Source of the DNA: Leuctra nigra
Lineage: Eukaryota; Arthropoda; Insecta; Plecoptera; Leuctridae
Assembly: GCA_934045905.1 (NCBI GenBank)
Contig: CAKOGZ010000119.1
Coordinates: 51,299-115,298, forward strand
Reading direction: 5' to 3'
DNA length: 64,000 bases
The notes below the pieces were generated by a model. That model ran no database searches, was not told where the DNA came from, and saw nothing but the letters and a program-made list of their open reading frames with translations. The number at the start of each line of letters is the position of its first letter. Positions within the stretch are counted from its first letter, which is position 1. Shown here in pieces: positions 35,520 through 49,523 of this stretch. Position numbers and translations under genes: made by a program.

Positions 35520-37140
35520 CAACGTTATGCCGAGAAATGAAATAAAACACTTTTCGAAAATAATAGGCTTAACATTAACATGTAAAACAAAATCTCCCCT
35601 CTGCCTCCTGGAGTCGCCCGACGTTGCCCGGTCAGATAATTTTATAATAAAGTTAGGTTAGGGTAGGTTAGCGAAGCGAGCGAAGCGAGCGTAGCTGACC
35701 CTTAACAAGCTTTAACCTACAGTGACAAAAAATTGATGAAAACCTATCAGGATTGTGCCCTTCTGCTTCTGAAGGACATAAACTAAGAAATGCGGCGTAT
35801 CGGAGCGTCTGACAGAAAAAAGTGTTTCCGCACTTTTTAAGCCTCTCTCCATCATCTATATGGTGTATCATTTTCAGCTCTCTAAGAGTAATAGATTCGT
35901 CACAAAGTAGGAAACAAACAAAACTTTTTCAATATGACCTACTTCTAAAGTGGCACCCCCCTGTTTTTATCGAATTTTCTTGATGCCTACACAACGTTAT
36001 GCCGAGAAATGTAATAAAACACTTTTCGCAAAAAAATGGGCTTATAAATAAAATTATAAAAAAGAACCCCACTCTGCCCCCTTGGAGTCGCCCGACGCTG
36101 CCCTGTCAGATTATTATATAATAAAGTTAGGTTAATACAGGTTAGCGAAGCGAGCGTAGCTGACTCATCACAAGCTTTAACCTCCATTGACTAAAAAATG
36201 GATGAAAACCTAGGAAATGAGGAAAATCTAAGGAACATTGTTAATTGTTACATTGTTACCTTTGTAGGCTAACCTACATTGTTGGTCAATATACATTGAC
36301 AAAAAAATGGATGAAAATCTATCGGGGGTCGACCCATCAGCTTCTGAATAACATGAACAGTTAATTCCGGCGAATCGGAGAGTCTGACATAAAAAAGTGT
36401 TTCTGCACTTTTTAAGCCTCTCACCATCTACTATATAGGGTAACGTTGTCAACTCTCTTAGAGTAATAGATTCGTCACAAAGTAGGAAACAAATAAAAAA
36501 ATATCAATATGAGCTACTTCTAAAGTGGCACCCCCCTATTTTTATCGAATTTTCTTGAAGCCTACACAACGTTATGCCGAGAAATGAAATAAAACACTTT
36601 TCGAAAAAAATAGGCTTATAAATAAAATTATAAAAAAGAACCCCACTCTGCCCCCTTGGAGTCGCCCGACGCTGCCCTGTCAGATTATTATATAATAAAG
36701 TTAGGTTAATACAGGTTAGCGAAGCGAGCGTAGCTGACTCATCACAAGCTTTAACCTCCATTGACTAAAAAATGGATGAAAACCTAGGAAATGAGGAAAA
36801 TCTAAGAAACATTGTTAATTGTTACATTGTTACCTTTGTAGGCTAACCTACATTGTTGGTCAATATACATTGACAAAAAAATGGATGAAAATCTATCGGG
36901 GGTCGACCCATCAGCTTCTGAATAACATGAACAGTTAATTCCGGCGAATCGGAGAGTCTGACATAAAAAAGTGTTTCTGCACTTTTTAAGCCTCTCACCA
37001 TCGTCTATATAGGGTTACGTTGTCAACTCTCTTAGAGTAATAGATTCGTCACAAAGTAGGAAACAAATAAAAAAATATCAATATGAGCTACTTCTAAAGT
37101 GGCACCCCCCTATTTTTATCGAATTTTCTTGAAGCCTACA
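35520..37140. repeat. HOR unit 30: A-B-B' trimer (B'-beta)
   Basis: A 35520-35991, B 35992-36566, B' 36567-37140. A has GTAAAACAAAATC and GTTTCCGCAC in the hairpin loop; B has AATGGGC; B' is beta with private GGGTTACG near 37014. Confidence 0.93.
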
Positions 37141-38760
37141 CAACGTTATGCCGAGAAATGAAATAAAACACTTTTCGAAAATAATAGGCTTAACATTAAC
37201 ATGTAAAAAAAAATCTCCCCTCTGCCTCCTGGAGTCGCCCGACGTTGCCCGGTCAGATAATTTTATAATAAAGTTAGGTTAGGGTAGGTTAGCGAAGCGA
37301 GCGAAGCGAGCGTAGCTGACCCTTAACAAGCTTTAACCTACAGTGACAAAAAATTGATGAAAACCTATCAGGATTGTGCCCTTCTGCTTCTGAAGGACAT
37401 AAACTAAGAAATGCAGCGTATCGGAGCGTCTGACAGAAAAAAGTGTTTCTGCACTTTTTAAGCCTCTCTCCATCATCTATATGGTGTATCATTTTCAGCT
37501 CTCTAAGAGTAATAGATTCGTCACAAAGTAGGAAACAAACAAAACTTTTTCAATATGACCTACTTCTAAAGTGGCACCCCCCTGTTTTTATCGAATTTTC
37601 TTGATGCCTACACAACGTTATGCCGAGAAATGTAATAAAACACTTTTCGCAAAAAAATAGGCTTATAAATAAAATTATAAAAAAGAACCCCACTCTGCCC
37701 CCTTGGAGTCGCCCGACGCTGCCCTGTCAGATTATTATATAATAAAGTTAGGTTAATACAGGTTAGCGAAGCGAGCGTAGCTGACTCATCACAAGCTTTA
37801 ACCTCCATTGACTAAAAAATGGATGAAAACCTAGGAAATGAGGAAAATCTAAGGAACATTGTTAATTGTTACATTGTTACCTTTGTAGGCTAACCTACAT
37901 TGTTGGTCAATATACATTGACAAAAAAATGGATGAAAATCTATCGGGGGTCGACCCATCAGCTTCTGAATAACATGAACAGTTAATTCCGGCGAATCGGA
38001 GAGTCTGACATAAAAAAGTGTTTCTGCACTTTTTAAGCCTCTCACCATCTACTATATAGGGTAACGTTGTCAACTCTCTTAGAGTAATAGATTCGTCACA
38101 AAGTAGGAAACAAATAAAAAAATATCAATATGAGCTACTTCTAAAGTGGCACCCCCCTATTTTTATCGAATTTTCTTGAAGCCTACACAACGTTATGCCG
38201 AGAAATGAAATAAAACACTTTTCGCAAAAAAATAGGCTTATAAATAAAATTATAAAAAAGAACCCCACTCTGCCCCCTTGGAGTCGCCCGACGCTGCCCT
38301 GTCAGATTATTATATAATAAAGTTAGGTTAATACAGGTTAGCGAAGCGAGCGTAGCTGACTCATCACAAGCTTTAACCTCCATTGACTAAAAAATGGATG
38401 AAAACCTAGGAAATGAGGAAAATCTAAGGAACATTGTTAATAGTTACATTGTTACCTTTGTAGGCTAACCTACATTGTGGTCAATATACATTGACAAAAA
38501 AATGGATGCAAATCAATCGGGGGTCGACCCATCAGCTTCTGAATAACATGAACAGTTAATTCCGGCGAATCGGAGAGTCTGACATAAAAAAGGGTTTCTG
38601 CACTTTTTAAGCCTCTCACCATCTACTATATAGGGTAACGTGGTTAACTCTCTTAGAGTAATAGATTCGTCACAAAGTAGGAAACAAATAAAAAAATATC
38701 AATATGAGCTACTTCTTAAGTGGCACCCCCTATTTTTATCGAATTTTCTTGAAGCCTACA
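37141..38760. repeat. HOR unit 31: A-B-B' trimer (B'-alpha)
   Basis: A 37141-37612, B 37613-38187, B' 38188-38760. A has ATGCAGCG. B' is alpha with GATGCAAATC and one T lost (ACATTGTGGTC near 38475). Confidence 0.92.
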
Positions 38761-40371
38761 CAACGTTATGCCGAGAAATGAAATAAAACACTTTTCGAAA
38801 ATAATAGGCTTAACATTAACATGTAAAAAAAAATCTCCCCTCTGCCTCCTGGAGTCGCCCGACGTTGCCCGGTCAGATAATTTTATAATAAAGTTAGGTT
38901 AGGGTAGGTTAGCGAAGCGAGCGTAGCTGACCCTTAACAAGCTTTAACCTACAGTGACAAAAAATTGATGAAAACCTATCAGGATTGTGCCCTTCTGCTT
39001 CTGAAGGACATAAACTAAGAAATGCGGCGTATCGGAGCGTCTGACAGAAAAAAGTGTTTCCGCACTTTTTAAGCCTCTCTCCATCATCTATATGGTGTAT
39101 CATTTTCAGCTCTCTAAGAGTAATAGATTCGTCACAAAGTAGGAAACAAACAAAACTTTTTCAATATGACCTACTTCTAAAGTGGCACCCCCCTGTTTTT
39201 ATCGAATTTTCTTGATGCCTACACAACGTTATGCCGAGAAATGTAATAAAACACTTTTCGCAAAAAAATGGGCTTATAAATAAAATTATAAAAAAGAACC
39301 CCACTCTGCCCCCTTGGAGTCGCCCGACGCTGCCCTGTCAGATTATTATATAATAAAGTTAGGTTAATACAGGTTAGCGAAGCGAGCGTAGCTGACTCAT
39401 CACAAGCTTTAACCTCCATTGACTAAAAAATGGATGAAAACCTAGGAAATGAGGAAAATCTAAGGAACATTGTTAATTGTTACATTGTTACCTTTGTAGG
39501 CTAACCTACATTGTTGGTCAATATACATTGACAAAAAAATGGATGAAAATCTATCGGGGGTCGACCCATCAGCTTCTGAATAACATGAACAGTTAATTCC
39601 GGCGAATCGGAGAGTCTGACATAAAAAAGTGTTTCTGCACTTTTTAAGCCTCTCACCATCTACTATATAGGGTAACGTTGTCAACTCTCTTAGAGTAATA
39701 GATTCGTCACAAAGTAGGAAACAAATAAAAAAATATCAATATGAGCTACTTCTAAAGTGGCACCCCCCTATTTTTATCGAATTTTCTTGAAGCCTACACA
39801 ACGTTATGCCGAGAAATGAAATAAAACACTTTTCGAAAAAAATAGGCTTATAAATAAAATTATAAAAAAGAACCCCACTCTGCCCCCTTGGAGTCGCCCG
39901 ACGCTGCCCTGTCAGATTATTATATAATAAAGTTAGGTTAATACAGGTTAGCGAAGCGAGCGTAGCTGACTCATCACAAGCTTTAACCTCCATTGACTAA
40001 AAAATGGATGAAAACCTAGGAAATGAGGAAAATCTAAGAAACATTGTTAATTGTTACATTGTTACCTTTGTAGGCTAACCTACATTGTTGGTCAATATAC
40101 ATTGACAAAAAAATGGATGCAAATCAATCGGGGGTCGACCCATCAGCTTCTGAATAACATGAACAGTTAATTCCGGCGAATCGGAGAGTCTGACATAAAA
40201 AAGGGTTTCTGCACTTTTTAAGCCTCTCACCATCTACTATATAGGGTAACGTGGTTAACTCTCTTAGAGTAATAGATTCGTCACAAAGTAGGAAACAAAT
40301 AAAAAAATATCAATATGAGCTACTTCTTAAGTGGCACTTCCTATTTTTATCGAATTTTCTTGAAGCCTACA
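38761..40371. repeat. HOR unit 32: A-B-B' trimer with beta/alpha hybrid B'
   Basis: A 38761-39223, B 39224-39798, B' 39799-40371. A lacks one 9-mer copy and has GTTTCCGCAC as in unit 30; B has AATGGGC. B' begins as beta (CGAAAAAAATAGG, CTAAGAAAC) and ends as alpha (GATGCAAATCAATC, GGGTTT, CGTGGTTAAC). CACTTCC near 40336 is private. Confidence 0.92.
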
Positions 40372-41992
40372 CAACGTTATGCCGAGAAATGAAATAAAAC
40401 ACTTTTCGAAAATAATAGGCTTAACATTAACATGTAAAAAAAAATCTCCCCTCTGCCTCCTGGAGTCGCCCGACGTTGCCCGGTCAGATAATTTTATAAT
40501 AAAGTTAGGTTAGGGTAGGTTAGCGAAGCGAGCGAAGCGAGCGTAGCTGACCCTTAACAAGCTTTAACCTACAGTGACAAAAAATTGATGAAAACCTATC
40601 AGGATTGTGCCCTTCTGCTTCTGAAGGACATAAACTAAGAAATGCAGCGTATCGGAGCGTCTGACAGAAAAAAGTGTTTCTGCACTTTTTAAGCCTCTCT
40701 CCATCATCTATATGGTGTATCATTTTCAGCTCTCTAAGAGTAATAGATTCGTCACAAAGTAGGAAACAAACAAAACTTTTTCAATATGACCTACTTCTAA
40801 AGTGGCACCCCCCTGTTTTTATCGAATTTTCTTGATGCCTACACAACGTTATGCCGAGAAATGTAATAAAACACTTTTCGCAAAAAAATAGGCTTATAAA
40901 TAAAATTATAAAAAAGAACCCCACTCTGCCCCCTTGGAGTCGCCCGACGCTGCCCTGTCAGATTATTATATAATAAAGTTAGGTTAATACAGGTTAGCGA
41001 AGCGAGCGTAGCTGACTCATCACAAGCTTTAACCTCCATTGACTAAAAAATGGATGAAAACCTAGGAAATGAGGAAAATCTAAGGAACATTGTTAATTGT
41101 TACATTGTTACCTTTGTAGGCTAACCTACATTGTTGGTCAATATACATTGACAAAAAAATGGATGAAAATCTATCGGGGGTCGACCCATCAGCTTCTGAA
41201 TAACATGAACAGTTAATTCCGGCGAATCGGAGAGTCTGACATAAAAAAGTGTTTCTGCACTTTTTAAGCCTCTCACCATCTACTATATAGGGTAACGTTG
41301 TCAACTCTCTTAGAGTAATAGATTCGTCACAAAGTAGGAAACAAATAAAAAAATATCAATATGAGCTACTTCTAAAGTGGCACCCCCCTATTTTTATCGA
41401 ATTTTCTTGAAGCCTACACAACGTTATGCCGAGAAATGAAATAAAACACTTTTCGCAAAAAAATAGGCTTATAAATAAAATTATAAAAAAGAACCCCACT
41501 CTGCCCCCTTGGAGTCGCCCGACGCTGCCCTGTCAGATTATTATATAATAAAGTTAGGTTAATACAGGTTAGCGAAGCGAGCGTAGCTGACTCATCACAA
41601 GCTTTAACCTCCATTGACTAAAAAATGGATGAAAACCTAGGAAATGAGGAAAATCTAAGGAACATTGTTAATAGTTACATTGTTACCTTTGTAGGCTAAC
41701 CTACATTGTTGGTCAATATACATTGACAAAAAAATGGATGAAAATCAATCGGGGGTCGACCCATCAGCTTCTGAATAACATGAACAGTTAATTCTAGCGA
41801 ATCGGAGAGTCTGACATAAAAAAGGGTTTCTGCACTTTTGAAGCCTCTCACCATCTACTATATAGGGTAACGTGGTTAACTCTCTTAGAGTAATAGATTC
41901 GTCACAAAGTAGGAAACAAATAAAAAAATATCAATATGAGCTACTTCTTAAGTGGCACCCCCTATTTTTATCGAATTTTCTTGAAGCCTACA
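40372..41992. repeat. HOR unit 33: A-B-B' trimer (B'-alpha)
   Basis: A 40372-40843, B 40844-41418, B' 41419-41992. A has ATGCAGCG. B' has private ATTCTAGCG near 41793 and TTTTGAAGCC after the hairpin. Confidence 0.93.
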
Positions 41993-43613
41993 CAACGTTA
42001 TGCCGAGAAATGAAATAAAACACTTTTCGAAAATAATAGGCTTAACATTAACATGTAAAAAAAAATCTCCCCTCTGCCTCCTGGAGTCGCCCGACGTTGC
42101 CCGGTCAGATAATTTTATAATAAAGTTAGGTTAGGGTAGGTTAGCGAAGCGAGCGAAGCGAGCGTAGCTGACCCTTAACAAGCTTTAACCTACAGTGACA
42201 AAAAATTGATGAAAACCTATCAGGATTGTGCCCTTCTGCTTCTGAAGGACATAAACTAAGAAATGCAGCGTATCGGAGCGTCTGACAGAAAAAAGTGTTT
42301 CTGCACTTTTTAAGCCTCTCTCCATCATCTATATGGTGTATCATTTTCAGCTCTCTAAGAGTAATAGATTCGTCACAAAGTAGGAAACAAACAAAACTTT
42401 TTCAATATGACCTACTTCTAAAGTGGCACCCCCCTGTTTTTATCGAATTTTCTTGATGCCTACACAACGTTATGCCGAGAAATGTAATAAAACACTTTTC
42501 GCAAAAAAATAGGCTTATAAATAAAATTATAAAAAAGAACCCCACTCTGCCCCCTTGGAGTCGCCCGACGCTGCCCTGTCAGATTATTATATAATAAAGT
42601 TAGGTTAATACAGGTTAGCGAAGCGAGCGTAGCTGACTCATCACAAGCTTTAACCTCCATTGACTAAAAAATGGATGAAAACCTAGGAAATGAGGAAAAT
42701 CTAAGGAACATTGTTAATTGTTACATTGTTACCTTTGTAGGCTAACCTACATTGTTGGTCAATATACATTGACAAAAAAATGGATGAAAATCTATCGGGG
42801 GTCGACCCATCAGCTTCTGAATAACATGAACAGTTAATTCCGGCGAATCGGAGAGTCTGACATAAAAAAGTGTTTCTGCACTTTTTAAGCCTCTCACCAT
42901 CTACTATATAGGGTAACGTTGTCAACTCTCTTAGAGTAATAGATTCGTCACAAAGTAGGAAACAAATAAAAAAATATCAATATGAGCTACTTCTAAAGTG
43001 GCACCCCCCTATTTTTATCGAATTTTCTTGAAGCCTACACAACGTTATGCCGAGAAATGAAATAAAACACTTTTCGCAAAAAAATAGGCTTATAAATAAA
43101 ATTATAAAAAAGAACCCCACTCTGCCCCCTTGGAGTCGCCCGACGCTGCCCTGTCAGATTATTATATAATAAAGTTAGGTTAATACAGGTTAGCGAAGCG
43201 AGCGTAGCTGACTCATCACAAGCTTTAACCTCCATTGACTAAAAAATGGATGAAAACCTAGGAAATGAGGAAAATCTAAGGAACATTGTTAATAGTTACA
43301 TTGTTACCTTTGTAGGCTAACCTACATTGTTGGTCAATATACATTGACAAAAAAATGGATGCAAATCAATCGGGGGTCGACCCATCAGCTTCTGAATAAC
43401 ATGAACAGTTAATTCCGGCGAATCGGAGAGTCTGACATAAAAAAGGGTTTCTGCACTTTTTAAGCCTCTCACCATCTACTATATAGGGTAACGTGGTTAA
43501 CTCTCTTAGAGTAATAGATTCGTCACAAAGTAGGAAACAAATAAAAAAATATCAATATGAGCTACTTCTTAAGTGGCACCCCCTATTTTTATCGAATTTT
43601 CTTGAAGCCTACA
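41993..43613. repeat. HOR unit 34: A-B-B' trimer (B'-alpha)
   Basis: A 41993-42464, B 42465-43039, B' 43040-43613. A has ATGCAGCG. Near the late trimer consensus. Confidence 0.93.
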
Positions 43614-45235
43614 CAACGTTATGCCGAGAAATGAAATAAAACACTTTTCGAAAATAATAGGCTTAACATTAACATGTAAAAAAAAATCTCCCCTCTGCCT
43701 CCTGGAGTCGCCCGACGTTGCCCGGTCAGATAATTTTATAATAAAGTTAGGTTAGGGTAGGTTAGCGAAGCGAGCGAAGCGAGCGTAGCTGACCCTTAAC
43801 AAGCTTTAACCTACAGTGACAAAAAATTGATGAAAACCTATCAGGATTGTGCCCTTCTGCTTCTGAAGGACATAAACTAAGAAATGCAGCGTATCGGAGC
43901 GTCTGACAGAAAAAAGTGTTTCTGCACTTTTTAAGCCTCTCTCCATCATCTATATGGTGTATCATTTTCAGCTCTCTAAGAGTAATAGATTCGTCACAAA
44001 GTAGGAAACAAACAAAACTTTTTCAATATGACCTACTTCTAAAGTGGCACCCCCCTGTTTTTATCGAATTTTCTTGATGCCTACACAACGTTATGCCGAG
44101 AAATGTAATAAAACACTTTTCGCAAAAAAATAGGCTTATAAATAAAATTATAAAAAAGAACCCCACTCTGCCCCCTTGGAGTCGCCCGACGCTGCCCTGT
44201 CAGATTATTATATAATAAAGTTAGGTTAATACAGGTTAGCGAAGCGAGCGTAGCTGACTCATCACAAGCTTTAACCTCCATTGACTAAAAAATGGATGAA
44301 AACCTAGGAAATGAGGAAAATCTAAGGAACATTGTTAATTGTTACATTGTTACCTTTGTAGGCTAACCTACATTGTTGGTCAATATACATTGACAAAAAA
44401 ATGGATGAAAATCTATCGGGGGTCGACCCATCAGCTTCTGAATAACATGAACAGTTAATTCCGGCGAATCGGAGAGTCTGACATAAAAAAGTGTTTCTGC
44501 ACTTTTTAAGCCTCTCTCCATCATCTATATGGTGTATCATTTTCAGCTCTCTAAGAGTAATAGATTCGTCACAAAGTAGGAAACAAACAAAACTTTTTCA
44601 ATATGACCTACTTCTAAAGTGGCACCCCCCTGTTTTTATCGAATTTTCTTGATGCCTACACAACGTTATGCCGAGAAATGTAATAAAACACTTTTCGCAA
44701 AAAAATAGGCTTATAAATAAAATTATAAAAAAGAACCCCACTCTGCCCCCTTGGAGTCGCCCGACGCTGCCCTGTCAGATTATTATATAATAAAGTTAGG
44801 TTAATACAGGTTAGCGAAGCGAGCGTAGCTGACTCATCACAAGCTTTAACCTCCATTGACTAAAAAATGGATGAAAACCTAGGAAATGAGGAAAATCTAA
44901 GGAACATTGTTAATTGTTACATTGTTACCTTTGTAGGCTAACCTACATTGTTGGTCAATATACATTGACAAAAAAATGGATGAAAATCTATCGGGGGTCG
45001 ACCCATCAGCTTCTGAATAACATGAACAGTTAATTCCGGCGAATCGGAGAGTCTGACATAAAAAAGTGTTTCTGCACTTTTTAAGCCTCTCACCATCTAC
45101 TATATAGGGTAACGTTGCCAACTCTCTTAGAGTAATAGATTCGTCACAAAGTAGGAAACAAATAAAAAAATATCAATATGAGCTACTTCTAAAGTGGCAC
45201 CCCCCTATTTTTATCGAATTTTCTTGAAGCCTACA
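43614..45235. repeat. HOR unit 35: chimeric trimer A-(B/A)-B
   Basis: A 43614-44085, chimera 44086-44660, B 44661-45235. The middle monomer is B through the hairpin and AAGCCTCTC, then reads TCCATCATCTATATGGTG and continues as A, ending TTGATGCCTA. Compared with A-B-A-B this equals loss of exactly one A length (472 bp). The last B has ACGTTGCCAAC, shared only with unit 44. Confidence 0.92.
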
Positions 45236-46855
45236 CAACGTTATGCCGAGAAATGAAATAAAACACTTTTCGAAAATAATAGGCTTAACATTAACATGTA
45301 AAAAAAATCTCCCCTCTGCCTCCTGGAGTCGCCCGACGTTGCCCGGTCAGATAATTTTATAATAAAGTTAGGTTAGGGTAGGTTAGCGAAGCGAGCGAAG
45401 CGAGCGTAGCTGACCCTTAACAAGCTTTAACCTACAGTGACAAAAAATTGATGAAAACCTATCAGGATTGTGCCCTTCTGCTTCTGAAGGACATAAACTA
45501 AGAAATGCGGCGTATCGGAGCGTCTGACAGAAAAAAGTGTTTCTGCACTTTTTAAGCCTCTCTCCATCATCTATATGGTGTATCATTTTCAGCTCTCTAA
45601 GAGTAATAGATTCGTCACAAAGTAGGAAACAAACAAAACTTTTTCAATATGACCTACTTCTAAAGTGGCACCCCCCTGTTTTTATCGAATTTTCTTGATG
45701 CCTACACAACGTTATGCCGAGAAATGTAATAAAACACTTTTCGCAAAAAAATAGGCTTATAAATAAAATTATAAAAAAGAACCCCACTCTGCCCCCTTGG
45801 AGTCGCCCGACGCTGCCCTGTCAGATTATTATATAATAAAGTTAGGTTAATACAGGTTAGCGAAGCGAGCGTAGCTGACTCATCACAAGCTTTAACCTCC
45901 ATTGACTAAAAAATGGATGAAAACCTAGGAAATGAGGAAAATCTAAGGAACATTGTTAATTGTTACATTGTTACATTTGTAGGCTAACCTACATTGTTGG
46001 TCAATATACATTGACAAAAAAATGGATGAAAATCTATCGGGGGTCGACCCATCAGCTTCTGAATAACATGAACAGTTAATTCCGGCGAATCGGAGAGTCT
46101 GACATAAAAAAGTGTTTCTGCACTTTTTAAGCCTCTCACCATCTAATATATAGGGTAACGTTGTCAACTCTCTTAGAGTAATAGATTCGTCACAAAGTAG
46201 GAAACAAATAAAAAAATATCAATATGAGCTACTTCTAAAGTGGCACCCCCCTATTTTTATCGAATTTTCTTGAAGCCTACACAACGTTATGCCGAGAAAT
46301 GAAATAAAACACTTTTCGCAAAAAAATAGGCTTATAAATAAAATTATAAAAAAGAACCCCACTCTGCCCCCTTGGAGTCGCCCGACGCTGCCCTGTCAGA
46401 TTATTATATAATAAAGTTAGGTTAATACAGGTTAGCGAAGCGAGCGTAGCTGACTCATCACAAGCTTTAACCTCCATTGACTAAAAAATGGATGAAAACC
46501 TAGGAAATGAGGAAAATCTAAGGAACATTGTTAATAGTTACATTGTTACCTTTGTAGGCTAACCTACATTGTTGGTCAATATACATTGACAAAAAAATGG
46601 ATGCAAATCAATCGGGGGTCGACCCATCAGCTTCTGAATAACATGAACAGTTAATTCCGGCGAATCGGAGAGTCTGACATAAAAAAGGGTTTCTGCACTT
46701 TTTAAGCCTCTCACCATCTACTATATAGGGTAACGTGGTTAACTCTCTTAGAGTAATAGATTCGTCACAAAGTAGGAAACAAATAAAAAAATATCAATAT
46801 GAGCTACTTCTTAAGTGGCACCCCCTATTTTTATCGAATTTTCTTGAAGCCTACA
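45236..46855. repeat. HOR unit 36: A-B-B' trimer (B'-alpha)
   Basis: A 45236-45706, B 45707-46281, B' 46282-46855. A has the short eight-A run, as in unit 45. B has ACATTTGTAGG and private ATCTAATATATAG near 46143. Confidence 0.92.
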
Positions 46856-47902
46856 CAACGTTATGCCGAGAAATGAAATAAAACACTTTTCGAAAATAAT
46901 AGGCTTAACATTAACATGTAAAAAAAAATCTCCCCTCTGCCTCCTGGAGTCGCCCGACGTTGCCCGGTCAGATAATTTTATAATAAAGTAAGGTTAGGGT
47001 AGGTTAGCGAAGCGAGCGAAGCGAGCGTAGCTGACCCTTAACAAGCTTTAACCTACAGTGACAAAAAATTGATGAAAACCTATCAGGATTGTGCCCTTCT
47101 GCTTCTGAAGGACATAAACTAAGAAATGCGGCGTATCGGAGCGTCTGACAGAAAAAAGTGTTTCTGCACTTTTTAAGCCTCTCTCCATCATCTATATGGT
47201 GTATCATTTTCAGCTCTCTAAGAGTAATAGATTCGTCACAAAGTAGGAAACAAACAAAACTTTTTCAATATGACCTACTTCTAAAGTGGCACCCCCCTGT
47301 TTTTATCGAATTTTCTTGATGCCTACACAACGTTATGCCGAGAAATGTAATAAAACACTTTTCGCAAAAAAATAGGCTTATAAATAAAATTATAAAAAAG
47401 AACCCCACTCTGCCCCCTTGGAGTCGCCCGACGCTGCCCTGTCAGATTATTATATAATAAAGTTAGGTTAATACAGGTTAGCGAAGCGAGCGTAGCTGAC
47501 TCATCACAAGCTTTAACCTCCATTGACTAAAAAATGGATGAAAACCTAGGAAATGAGGAAAATCTAAGGAACATTGTTAATTGTTACATTGTTACCTTTG
47601 TAGGCTAACCTACATTGTTGGTCAATATACATTGACAAAAAAATGGATGAAAATCTATCGGGGGTCGACCCATCAGCTTCTGAATAACATGAACAGTTAA
47701 TTCCGGCGAATCGGAGAGTCTGACATAAAAAAGTGTTTCTGCACTTTTTAAGCCTCTCACCATCTACTATATAGGGTAACGTTGTCAACTCTCTTAGAGT
47801 AATAGATTCGTCACAAAGTAGGAAACAAATAAAAAAATATCAATATGAGCTACTTCTAAAGTGGCACCCCCCTATTTTTATCGAATTTTCTTGAAGCCTA
47901 CA
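46856..47902. repeat. HOR unit 37: A-B dimer
   Basis: A 46856-47327, B 47328-47902. A has AAGTAAGG. Confidence 0.93.
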
Positions 47903-49523
47903 CAACGTTATGCCGAGAAATGAAATAAAACACTTTTCGAAAATAATAGGCTTAACATTAACATGTAAAAAAAAATCTCCCCTCTGCCTCCTGGAGTCGC
48001 CCGACGTTGCCCGGTCAGATAATTTTATAATAAAGTTAGGTTAGGGTAGGTTAGCGAAGCGAGCGAAGCGAGCGTAGCTGACCCTTAACAAGCTTTAACC
48101 TACAGTGACAAAAAATTGATGAAAACCTATCAGGATTGTGCCCTTCTGCTTCTGAAGGACATAAACTAAGAAATGCGGCGTATCGGAGCGTCTGACAGAA
48201 AAAAGTGTTTCTGCACTTTTTAAGCCTCTCTCCATCATCTATATGGTGTATCATTTTCAGCTCTCTAAGAGTAATAGATTCGTCACAAAGTAGGAAACAA
48301 ACAAAACTTTTTCAATATGACCTACTTCTAAAGTGGCACCCCCCTGTTTTTATCGAATTTTCTTGATGCCTACACAACGTTATGCCGAGAAATGTAATAA
48401 AACACTTTTCGCAAAAAAATAGGCTTATAAATAAAATTATAAAAAAGAACCCCACTCTGCCCCCTTGGAGTCGCCCGACGCTGCCCTGTCAGATTATTAT
48501 ATAATAAAGTTAGGTTAATACAGGTTAGCGAAGCGAGCGTAGCTGACTCATCACAAGCTTTAACCTCCATTGACTAAAAAATGGATGAAAACCTAGGAAA
48601 TGAGGAAAATCTAAGGAACATTGTTAATTGTTACATTGTTACCTTTGTAGGCTAACCTACATTGTTGGTCAATATACATTGACAAAAAAATGGATGAAAA
48701 TCTATCGGGGGTCGACCCATCAGCTTCTGAATAACATGAACAGTTAATTCCGGCGAATCGGAGAGTCTGACATAAAAAAGTGTTTCTGCACTTTTTAAGC
48801 CTCTCACCATCTACTATATAGGGTAACGTTGTCAACTCTCTTAGAGTAAAAGATTCGTCACAAAGTAGGAAACAAATAAAAAAATATCAATATGAGCTAC
48901 TTCTAAAGTGGCACCCCCCTATTTTTATCGAATTTTCTTGAAGCCTACACAACGTTATGCCGAGAAATGAAATAAAACACTTTTCGCAAAAAAATAGGCT
49001 TATAAATAAAATTATAAAAAAGAACCCCACTCTGCCCCCTTGGAGTCGCCCGACGCTGCCCTGTCAGATTATTATATAATAAAGTTAGGTTAATACAGGT
49101 TAGCGAAGCGAGCGTAGCTGACTCATCACAAGCTTTAACCTCCATTGACTAAAAAATGGATGAAAACCTAGGAAATGAGGAAAATCTAAGGAACATTGTT
49201 AATAGTTACATTGTTACCTTTGTAGGCTAACCTACATTGTTGGTCAATATACATTGACAAAAAAATGGATGCAAATCAATCGGGGGTCGACCCATCAGCT
49301 TCTGAATAACATGAACAGTTAATTCCGGCGAATCGGAGAGTCTGACATAAAAAAGGGTTTCTGCACTTTTTAAGCCTCTCACCATCTACTATATAGGGTA
49401 ACGTGGTTAACTCTCTTAGAGTAATAGATTCGTCACAAAGTAGGAAACAAATAAAAAAATATCAATATGAGCTACTTCTTAAGTGGCACCCCCTATTTTT
49501 ATCGAATTTTCTTGAAGCCTACA
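47903..49523. repeat. HOR unit 38: A-B-B' trimer (B'-alpha)
   Basis: A 47903-48374, B 48375-48949, B' 48950-49523. B has GAGTAAAAGATT, shared with units 40, 41 and 43. Confidence 0.93.
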
